A stretch of 64,000 nucleotides of DNA from positions 558,001 through 622,000 of the forward strand of contig NZ_JAZIFY010000002.1 in NCBI RefSeq assembly GCF_036634195.1, written 5' to 3'. The notes beneath the pieces are model-generated. The model had not been told where the DNA came from and did not search any database. It was given only the letters and a program-made list of their open reading frames with translations. Positions 58,222 to 64,000 of this stretch are shown piece by piece; position 1 is the stretch's first letter; every line of letters starts with the position of its first letter. This DNA comes from Streptomyces sp. P9-A4. GTDB lineage: Bacteria; Actinomycetota; Actinomycetes; Streptomycetales; Streptomycetaceae. The translations under genes were made by a program, and so were the position numbers.

Positions 58222-60348
58222 GTGCTCGCCACGCTCCCGCCCGTCACTTTCGACCCCGAACTCGGTCTCGCGGTCCTGCGTACCCCGAACAGCCTGTACG
58301 CGCTGCGCGTCGGCTCCGACGGCAGCCCCCGGCACCTGTACTGGGGTGCGCCGCTCGACACCCTCGCCCTCGCCGCGCTCCCCGAAGCGGTCTCCCCCGC
58401 CGACAGCAGCTTCGAGGCCGACGCCGCCCCGGACGAACTCGCGCCGCAGACCGGGGCGCGTTTCGGCCCCGCCGGGCTCCAGGTCCGCTTCGCCGACGGC
58501 ACCCGCGGCGCCCAGTGGCGCTTCGCCGGCCACACCCTCGGCGACGGGGAACTCCGGCTGGTCCTGGAGGACCGGCACCGCCCCCTGCGGGCCGAACTCC
58601 ACTACCGCGTACGGCCCGACTCGGACGTGGTGGAACGCTGGACGGTACTGACCCACACCGGGGAGGCGGAGGGCCCCGCGGACCCGGTCACCGTCGACCG
58701 GCTGGACTCGGCGTCCTGGACCGCTCCCCCGCTGCCCGACTACCGGCTCAGCCATCTGGTCGGCGGCTGGAACAGCGAGTTCCAGCTCCGGCGCGACCGA
58801 CTCCCGGTCGCCGAGACCGTGTTGACGAGCCGGCGCGGGATCACCGGGCACCACGCGAGCCCCTGGCTGGCGGTCGACGACGGCACCGCGGCCGAGGACC
58901 GGGGCGAGGTGTGGAGCACCGCACTCGCCTGGAGCGGGAGTTGGCGCGTCACGGTCCACCGCGACCCGGTCGGCCGCACCACCTGGACCGGCGGCTTCGG
59001 CCACGAGGGGATCAGCTGGACGCTGCGGCCCGGCCAGAGCCTGCGCACCCCGACGTATGCGGGTCTGTACTCCCCCGACGGCTTCGGCGGGGCCAGTCGC
59101 GCCTGGCACCGGTACGTACGCGGGCACGTGCTGCCGGAACCCGAGCGGGACCGGCCGGTGCTCTACAACTCCTGGGAGGCCACCGGGTTCGACGTCGACG
59201 AGGCCGGGCAGATCCGGCTCGCGCACCTGGCCGCCCGCGTCGGCGCCGAACTCTTCGTCCTGGACGACGGCTGGTTCGGCACCCGCCGGGACGACCGCTC
59301 CGGACTCGGCGACTGGACCCCCCGCCCGGAGGCCTTCCCCAACGGGCTGCGTCCGCTCGCCGACGAGGTGCACCGCCTGGGCATGGACTTCGGGCTCTGG
59401 GTGGAGCCGGAGATGGTCAACCCCGACAGCGAGCTGTACCGGTCCCATCCTGACTGGGTCCTGAACTCCCCCCGGCTCGACGCGACGGAGCTCCGCAACC
59501 AGCTCGTGCTGAACTTCGCCCGCCCCGAGGTCGAGGAGTGGGCGCTGAAGACCCTGGACGGTCTGGTCACCGACTATGACGTCGACTGGCTCAAGTGGGA
59601 CGCCAACCGGGCCTTCACCGAGGCCGGCTGGGAGGGCCACCCCGACCCCGACCGCCTCTGGATCGACCACACCCGGGCCGTCCACCGCATCATGGACCGG
59701 CTCCGCGCCGCGCATCCCGGTCTGCGCATCGAGGCGTGCGCGGGGGGCGGCGGGCGCGTCGACCTCGGCATGCTCGCCCGTACCGACCAGGCCTGGACCT
59801 CGGACAACACCGACCCGGTCGACCGGATCGGCATCCAGGACGGCTTCAGCCAGCTCTTCCCCGCGCAGGCCATGGCCGCCTGGGTCACCGACAGCCCCAA
59901 CATCGCCACCGGCCGCCGGACTCCGCTGCGCTTCCGCTTCCATGTCTCCATGGCCGGCGCGCTGGGACTCGGCGGGGACCTCACGTCCTGGTCCGACGAG
60001 GAGCTCGCGGAGACCGCCGAACTCGTCGCCCTCTACAAGCAGATCCGCCCGCTCGTCCAGCGCGGACACCAGTACCGCGTCACCCCGCCGGGACCGGTGA
60101 CCGCCGTCCACTACGCGGCGCCCGACGACAGCGAGCACGCGGTCCTCGTCTGGCGCCCCGCGACCCGTTTCGGCCACCGCCCCGTCCCGGTGCGGCTGCC
60201 GGCCCTCGACCCCGAGGCGCACTACCTCGACCTGGATCTCGACCGGGTGCACAGCGGAGCGGTCCTGGTCCGCCAGGGCATCGACCCGCGGCTTCCCTCG
60301 GGCGACTACGCCAGCGGCCTGATCCGGCTCCGCCGCGTCGCTCCCTGA
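58222..60348 (+). CDS. Alpha-galactosidase, glycoside hydrolase family 36
   Basis: 708 aa, cytoplasmic. N-terminal beta-sandwich (about 1-320), then the TIM barrel: RPVLYNSWEATGFDVDE, LFVLDDGWFGTRRDD, FGLWVEPEMVNPDSELY, the nucleophile Asp in DYDVDWLKWDANR, CAGGGGRVDLGMLAR, and the acid/base Asp in AWTSDNTDPVDR. The GTG start follows AGGGGA at about 8 nt. Length and motif order match GH36 enzymes that act on melibiose and raffinose-type alpha-galactosides. Divergent from the ROK repressor and probably controlled by it. A strong hairpin follows. Confidence 0.92.
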   Translation: MLATLPPVTFDPELGLAVLRTPNSLYALRVGSDGSPRHLYWGAPLDTLALAALPEAVSPADSSFEADAAPDELAPQTGARFGPAGLQVRFADGTRGAQWRFAGHTLGDGELRLVLEDRHRPLRAELHYRVRPDSDVVERWTVLTHTGEAEGPADPVTVDRLDSASWTAPPLPDYRLSHLVGGWNSEFQLRRDRLPVAETVLTSRRGITGHHASPWLAVDDGTAAEDRGEVWSTALAWSGSWRVTVHRDPVGRTTWTGGFGHEGISWTLRPGQSLRTPTYAGLYSPDGFGGASRAWHRYVRGHVLPEPERDRPVLYNSWEATGFDVDEAGQIRLAHLAARVGAELFVLDDGWFGTRRDDRSGLGDWTPRPEAFPNGLRPLADEVHRLGMDFGLWVEPEMVNPDSELYRSHPDWVLNSPRLDATELRNQLVLNFARPEVEEWALKTLDGLVTDYDVDWLKWDANRAFTEAGWEGHPDPDRLWIDHTRAVHRIMDRLRAAHPGLRIEACAGGGGRVDLGMLARTDQAWTSDNTDPVDRIGIQDGFSQLFPAQAMAAWVTDSPNIATGRRTPLRFRFHVSMAGALGLGGDLTSWSDEELAETAELVALYKQIRPLVQRGHQYRVTPPGPVTAVHYAAPDDSEHAVLVWRPATRFGHRPVPVRLPALDPEAHYLDLDLDRVHSGAVLVRQGIDPRLPSGDYASGLIRLRRVAP

Positions 60349-60366
60349 GCAGGACGCCCGCCCACG

Positions 60367-60402
60367 GGTGTGCGGCGGCCGGGCCACCGGCCGCCGCACA
60401 CC
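60367..60402 (+). terminator. Strong hairpin after the alpha-galactosidase gene
   Basis: A perfect 16 bp stem (GGTGTGCGGCGGCCGG with CCGGCCGCCGCACACC) around a GCCA loop, 18 nt after the stop. It separates the alpha-galactosidase transcript from the phosphodiesterase gene. Confidence 0.8.
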
Positions 60403-60464
60403 TCGCGAACCCCTGCCCCCGTAACGCCTCCCCATCCTCTCCCTACGACACTCTGGACCGGACC

Positions 60465-61319
60465 ATGAACACCGCCACGGACACCGCTCGCGTACTGGTG
60501 ATCGGCATCGACGGCGTACGCCTCGACCTGCTCCCCGAACTGGACACCCCCCACCTCGACGGCATCGCCCGCGCGGGGTTCCTCGCACCGGTCGAGGTGG
60601 ACGCCGTGACCCCCACGATGTCCGGCCCGTGCTGGACCACGATCGTCACCGGCGTCGGCGTGACCAAGCACGGTGTGTGGGCCAACCGCCTCGACGGCAA
60701 CCGGCTCGACGTCTTCCCCGACTTCACGACCCGCCTCGCCGCCGAGTGCGGGCTGCGGACCTTCGCCGTCGGAGGATGGGCGCCGCTCTTCATGGCGCAG
60801 CAGGGCGGACCGCTCTTCGTCGCCCCCACCCGGCTCGGCTATGTCGCTCCCCGCGAGGACACCCCCGAGGCGTGGGAGGAGGTCGACGAGCGGGTGACCG
60901 CCGAGGCGGAGCACCTGCTCGGCCTGGACGAGGAGCTGCACGCGGGCTTCGTCTACCTCGGCGCCGTCGACGAGACCGCCCACTTCCTCGGCTGCGACGT
61001 GGAGTACCGCCGGTCGATCGAGGCGGCGGACCGTCGTCTGGGACGCATCCTCGACGCGGTGCGCGAGCGCCCCGGCCACGCGGACGAGCAGTGGACGGTC
61101 ATCGTGGTGACGGACCACGGCCACCGCGACGAGGGCGGCCACGGCGGACGCAGCGACGTGGAACGCACGGCCTGGATCGCCGCGTCCGGCCCCGGCCTGA
61201 CGCCCGAAACGGCCCCGAAGACCCTCCACCACGCGGATGTCGCCGCGCACGTCTACACGGCACTCGGCATCGCACCGGACCCGCACTGGACGCTGGACGG
61301 CACCGCCTTCACGGCGTGA
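60465..61319 (+). CDS. Alkaline-phosphatase-superfamily phosphodiesterase (nucleotide pyrophosphatase type)
   Basis: 284 aa, no signal peptide. VLVIGIDGVRLDLLPELDTPHL holds the first metal Asp. TPTMSGPCWTTIVTGVGVTKHG carries the nucleophile region (Thr or Ser) and the TKHG loop. GFVYLGAVDETAHFLG holds the second Asp/His, VVTDHGHRDEGGHGG the third metal set. This is the type-I phosphodiesterase/NPP fold that cleaves nucleotide or sugar-nucleotide diphosphates. Its position beside GH36 may link it to UDP-galactose or glycerophospho-sugar turnover (inference). It has its own leader after the terminator; the ribosome site is weak. Confidence 0.85.
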   Translation: MNTATDTARVLVIGIDGVRLDLLPELDTPHLDGIARAGFLAPVEVDAVTPTMSGPCWTTIVTGVGVTKHGVWANRLDGNRLDVFPDFTTRLAAECGLRTFAVGGWAPLFMAQQGGPLFVAPTRLGYVAPREDTPEAWEEVDERVTAEAEHLLGLDEELHAGFVYLGAVDETAHFLGCDVEYRRSIEAADRRLGRILDAVRERPGHADEQWTVIVVTDHGHRDEGGHGGRSDVERTAWIAASGPGLTPETAPKTLHHADVAAHVYTALGIAPDPHWTLDGTAFTA

Positions 61320-61382
61320 CCCGCCGCTCAGGGCGGCCGGTGTCCTGACGGGGCCGGCCGCCCGCGACGGCGTTCCTCGGCG

Positions 61383-61442
61383 AAGCCACCGGAGGACGAG
61401 CGGCTCCACCTGTCCGAGAAGACGGTCAAGAGCCACATCTCA
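61383..61442 (+). pseudogene. LuxR-type helix-turn-helix remnant
   Basis: About twenty codons reading ...KPPEDE-RLHLSEKTVKSHIS, the recognition helix of a NarL/LuxR response regulator. It is cut off where the usual 'RLLAKLGV' continuation should start. It ends exactly at the stop codon of the histidine-kinase remnant on the other strand, which suggests a deletion joining two decayed genes. Confidence 0.6.
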
Positions 61443-61860
61443 TTCCCGGTCGGCGGGGAGCGGGACCCGCCATTCGAGGACCGTGCCGCCGGGTGGCCGG
61501 GGGCGCGTACGGACCGACAGGTCACCGCCGAGGCATCGGGCGCGTTCGGTCAGGTCGCGCAGCCCGCTGCGGGCTGCGCTCGGCGGCATGCCGACGCGGT
61601 CGTCGCTCACGTTCGGCCCTCCCCCGGTCGGCGGCGTTCGACGGATTGTGGTGGAGCGGGCGGCGCACCGCCGGGAGGGCGGCACTCGGACAGGTGCGCC
61701 CGTCGTCGACCGGGCGTCCGCGCCCGAGGACAGGACGGGACGGGACCCGTCCCGGTCCCTCCGCCCGCAGCGTCCACGAGTGCGCGCGGTGACCTCACAG
61801 ACAGGACCGACTGTGTTGGCCGCCGCCTCCACCCGTACCCTCTGAAGTCGCTCGGCGAGC
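61440..61860 (-). pseudogene. C-terminal remnant of a NarL-type sensor histidine kinase
   Basis: The last 55 or so codons are well preserved: VSDDRVGMPP corresponds to the DDGxGMP ATP-lid motif. It continues SGLRDLTERARCLGGDLSVR and GGTVLEWRVPLPADRE to a TGA at 61440-61442. Upstream of about 61620 the frame dissolves into low-complexity text with no N- or G-box, so the kinase is not functional. Together with the LuxR fragment it indicates a lost two-component system. Confidence 0.6.
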
Positions 61861-61866
61861 GATGCC

Positions 61867-62140
61867 GTGACCGCGCCGTCGAAGCACAACGCGCAGCCGT
61901 GGGCCTTCGTGCACCGCGCGGTCTCGGACGTCCTCGAACTGCACGGCGACCCCTCTCGCGAGATGCCGCGCGAGGACCCCGACCACCACGCGCTCCATCT
62001 CGGCTGCGGGGCCGCCCTCTTCGGCCTGCGGGTCGCCGCCGCGCACCGCGGGCTGCACGCGACCGTCCGGCTCCTGCCCGAACCGGAGGCCCCTTGGCAC
62101 CTGGCACCTGGCACCTGGCACCTGGCGGACATACGGCTCA
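61867..62140 (+). pseudogene. Truncated nitroreductase (Acg-like) remnant
   Basis: Starting at a GTG the frame gives TAPSKHNAQPWAF, DVLELHGDPSREMPREDPDH, and ALHLGCGAALFGLRVAAAHRG. This matches the N-terminal flavin-binding region of Acg/Rv2032-type nitroreductases, normally about 330 aa. The first about 20 residues are missing and the frame loses similarity at a heptanucleotide repeat. Such genes often sit beside DevR/DevS-type regulators, which fits the neighbouring fragments. The remaining 200 bp to the HutD gene hold only scrambled text. Confidence 0.6.
62096..62123. repeat. Heptanucleotide tandem repeat (GGCACCT)4
   Basis: Four exact copies of GGCACCT inside the nitroreductase remnant. 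Seven-base units shift the frame with each gain or loss, and similarity to the family is lost right here (text becomes PWHLAPGTWHLAD). The repeat is probably the product of slippage. Confidence 0.85.
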
Positions 62141-62347
62141 TCGGCGCCCGCTCCGAGGAGTCGGCGACCGCCTGTTCACGCCCCTCATCGCCGGACGCAT
62201 CGCAGCCGTCGTCGGCGTGGCCGGCCGCCACCCGTGTCGCGTGCGTCGTCGGCTTCACCGCGGCGCGGTACCGGCTGTGGGTGCGGCGCACCGCCGACCG
62301 GCCCGCCGAGGGCGGTGACACGGCCGCGCCCGTCGGTCGACACGTAC

Positions 62348-62917
62348 TCACCCCACGGGCGCGACATCCGCCCACAGCGCGGAGGCGTCGGGTGAGAGGG
62401 GTGTGGCCGCTCGGTCCGGCGCGGCGTCGTCCGCGCCCCACCACATGCCCTGGCCGGCGGCCATGACCCGCCCCTCGGCCCCCGTCCGCCAGCGCCCGCG
62501 CAGTACGTGGAACACCCCGGCGTGCCCGACGGGCGGGTCGACCGGTCCGGCGACGCGCTCCACCCGGGTCGTCCAGCGGCCCCGCCGCACCATGATGTTG
62601 AGCACCCGGCATGCTCCGCCCGGCAGTTCGGCGGAGAGCGCGAGGTCGCCGGAGAACTCGAAGGGCTCGCCCGTGCGTACGAGCAGTCGGTCGAACGCGC
62701 CGGCGGAGGTCAGCCGCACGCCGTCGCCCGCCAGGAGGGTCAGCGTCCGGTCGACCCCGGGGAACTCCGAGAACGGCCCGCCCCGGTCGATGTCGGCGAT
62801 GCTCGCCCGCCACTCGAACCCCTCGGCACCCACCGGCCACGAGACGATCTCCCGGGTGGCGCCCCCACCATTGCGCCACCGGCCCGCCGTCAGCGTCTCG
62901 ACGTCGAAGTGGTTCAT
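62348..62917 (-). CDS. HutD/Ves-family protein
   Basis: 189 aa cupin-like protein. It opens with the diagnostic WRNGGGATREIVSWP and GFEWRASIADIDRGGPFSEFPGVDRTLTLLAGDGVRL. HutD is often linked to histidine utilisation, where a role in limiting flux is proposed, but no hut genes are near. Metal or ligand residues cannot be named with confidence. It lies beside the decayed two-component region and is separated by about 130 bp from the acetyltransferase gene, with nothing visible between. Confidence 0.88.
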   Translation of the reverse strand: MNHFDVETLTAGRWRNGGGATREIVSWPVGAEGFEWRASIADIDRGGPFSEFPGVDRTLTLLAGDGVRLTSAGAFDRLLVRTGEPFEFSGDLALSAELPGGACRVLNIMVRRGRWTTRVERVAGPVDPPVGHAGVFHVLRGRWRTGAEGRVMAAGQGMWWGADDAAPDRAATPLSPDASALWADVAPVG

Positions 62918-63050
62918 CCGGGGCTCCTGTGCTGCGTGCGATGGGGCGCGGACCCCACCCAGGCAGACCGCTTCAGGGGTGGGTCGCCCACGCCGGTGAG
63001 CGGCGGACGAAGTCTATGCGGCCTCGCCGAGGGCCGTGCCCCGCCGGGTG

Positions 63051-63596
63051 TCACAGGCCATGAGCGTCCTCGCGGGAGATCCGGTACAGCACACACGGGC
63101 GGAGCGGTCCCTCGGGCACGCTCGGATCCTGGAAGTCGTCGGCCGGGTCGCGGGTCATGCCGATCCGGCGCATCACCGCCTGGGAGCGAAGGTTGTGGAC
63201 GGTCGTCGTCGCCAGCACCTCCGGCAGCCCGAGGGCCTCGAAGCCGAAAGCCAGGCAGGCCAGAGCGGCCTCGGTGGCGTAACCGTGACCCCACGCCGCA
63301 CGCGTCAGTCGCCAGCCGACGTCCACCCCGGCGAACGGCATGTCCGTGCCCACCCGGTCGAGACCTGCGCGGCCGATGAACTCACCGGTCTCCCGCAGTT
63401 CCAGCGCCCACCACCCGAAACCGCGCGCCTCGAAGTCGGCCCGCATGGCAGCCACCACGGCATCGCTCCGCTCCCGGGTCAGCAGCTCCCCCAGGTGCTC
63501 CCGGACTTCGGGATCGGCGTTCATCGCCGCCCACGGTTCGCGGTCGGACTCCCGCCACCGACGGAGCAGAAGACGATCGGTTCGCAGCTCTGTCAT
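63051..63596 (-). CDS. GNAT-family N-acetyltransferase (RimJ/RimL type)
   Basis: 181 aa. RimJ-like start TELRTDRLLLRRWRESDREPW, acetyl-CoA binding region GYATEAALACLAFGFEALGLPEV, and the late motif NLRSQAVMRRIGM. GNATs of this branch acetylate N-termini, small amines or antibiotics; the substrate is unknown. Its ATG overlaps the stop of the upstream small gene by 4 bp, so the two are translationally coupled. Confidence 0.87.
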   Translation of the reverse strand: MTELRTDRLLLRRWRESDREPWAAMNADPEVREHLGELLTRERSDAVVAAMRADFEARGFGWWALELRETGEFIGRAGLDRVGTDMPFAGVDVGWRLTRAAWGHGYATEAALACLAFGFEALGLPEVLATTTVHNLRSQAVMRRIGMTRDPADDFQDPSVPEGPLRPCVLYRISREDAHGL

Positions 63597-63823
63597 GCCA
63601 CCCAGCCAACCGGACCGGGATCAGCGTGTCGACCGAATACGACCGGCCGGAGGGTCAGCGCGCTCCCTCGCGCCTTCAGCTGGGTCGGCGGGACCTCCGG
63701 GGCGTCCAGCAGCTCACCGTCGTAGCCCTTCACCTCACCGAAGCGACCACCCGTCATCCAGGCCTCGCGCGCCACGCGGATCTCCTCGTCCGTGCGACCC
63801 ACGAACCCTGACCGGAGATGCAT
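63593..63823 (-). CDS. Small protein of unknown function
   Basis: 76 aa. I do not recognise it. The text MHLRSGFVGRTDEEIRVARE, then WMTGGRFGEVKGYDGELLDAPEVPPTQL, is well ordered and has normal codon use. It looks more like the C-terminal part of a larger enzyme than a complete protein, so it may be a truncated gene. There is no ribosome site upstream; the start sits next to an AT-rich spacer and could be leaderless. It is coupled to the GNAT gene downstream and divergent from the MarR gene. Confidence 0.5.
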   Translation of the reverse strand: MHLRSGFVGRTDEEIRVAREAWMTGGRFGEVKGYDGELLDAPEVPPTQLKARGSALTLRPVVFGRHADPGPVGWVA

Positions 63824-63856
63824 AAAGGATTCATATAAAATCGCTATGCTTCAGGC
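63824..63856. promoter_or_regulatory. AT-rich divergent promoter spacer
   Basis: 33 bp between two divergent starts, strikingly AT-rich. It holds TATAAA (63835-63840) and TATGCT (63845-63850); the latter lies 6 nt before the MarR ATG, consistent with a leaderless transcript. CATA...TATG ends around taaaatcgc form a short inverted repeat where the MarR protein could bind. Confidence 0.45.
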
Positions 63857-64000
63857 ATGAGTCGCCGAGACGCCGCGCACGGCGCTTCCGATGCCATCGG
63901 GTCAGCCCTCTACGGTCTGGCCACCAGGGCCGTGAGACGCCTTCCCCGCGACATGAGCCTGACGTCCGCCGCCACCTTGGCCACCCTGGACAAGACCGGC
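63857..64000 (+). CDS. MarR-family regulator, N-terminal part
   Basis: 48 codons before the window edge. SDAIGSALYGLATRAVRRLPRDM followed by SLTSAATLATLDKTG is the usual helix 1-2 region of Streptomyces MarR proteins. The DNA-binding helix is out of view. It probably controls itself and the divergent small gene/GNAT pair. Confidence 0.75.
   Translation, partial: MSRRDAAHGASDAIGSALYGLATRAVRRLPRDMSLTSAATLATLDKTG

Noticed and set aside
62096..62123. Phase-variable switch based on the GGCACCT repeat
   Set aside because: The host gene already lacks its N-terminus and most of its C-terminus, so switching frames would not restore a protein.

Overview
The window is chromosomal DNA of a Streptomyces-type actinomycete. 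GC is very high with G/C-loaded third codon positions, many starts are GTG behind GGAGG-like sites, and the gene families are typical (DUF3040, DUF3558 lipoprotein, CsbD, AfsR-type NB-ARC protein, Tat-exported enzymes, many binding-protein ABC systems). I see no tRNA, rRNA, CRISPR, prophage or insertion sequence. Most long opposite-strand reading frames are GC shadows.

Layout. 1-6.3 kb (minus): partial NB-ARC regulator, membrane-anchored molybdopterin oxidoreductase, and a complete glutamate-type uptake operon gluABCD. 6.4-12 kb: alpha/beta hydrolase, cyclic-nucleotide-binding protein, fused carboxyltransferase, a response-regulator remnant, a phosphopantetheinyl transferase and a FAD monooxygenase. 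12-18 kb: GH8 glycosidase behind a perfect 16+16 bp palindrome, AI-2E-family permease, DUF3558 lipoprotein, and a Ser/Thr kinase paired with an FHA protein. 18.2-28.5 kb: an island of exported enzymes. Two esterase paralogues flank three enzymes (GH43-like, lysozyme-like, M23 peptidase), each ending in a seven-repeat PLL/tectonin-type propeller; then comes a phospholipase C-SGNH-FG-GAP fusion.

28.9-37.0 kb is the most unusual part: a compact, apparently undescribed biosynthetic cluster. The minus arm encodes an aminoacyl-tRNA-synthetase-like amino acid:[carrier protein] ligase, a stand-alone carrier protein and its own phosphopantetheinyl transferase. The plus arm, with overlapping genes, encodes an Fe(II)/2-oxoglutarate dioxygenase, a protein with glycosyltransferase-A-like features, a free-standing condensation-domain protein and an MFS exporter. 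The arms diverge from a 570 bp region where each candidate promoter is overlapped by a GntR/HutC-type GTnTAnAC palindrome. The inferred route is: amino acid loaded on carrier protein, hydroxylated, condensed or transferred, possibly glycosylated, exported.

37.3-48.9 kb: an esterase, small proteins (DUF3040, a RhoGDI-like protein, CsbD), an AraC regulator divergent from a LivHJMGF-type ABC operon with a permease-ATPase fusion, then an amidase and an exported FAD amine oxidase, suggesting uptake and breakdown of an amide or amine. 48.9-61.3 kb: a galactoside locus with HAD phosphatase, GH35, exported GH5, a sugar ABC importer, ROK repressor, divergent GH36 alpha-galactosidase and a phosphodiesterase. 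61.4-62.3 kb is a graveyard of LuxR, histidine-kinase and nitroreductase fragments. The window ends with HutD, GNAT, a small unknown protein and a truncated MarR regulator.
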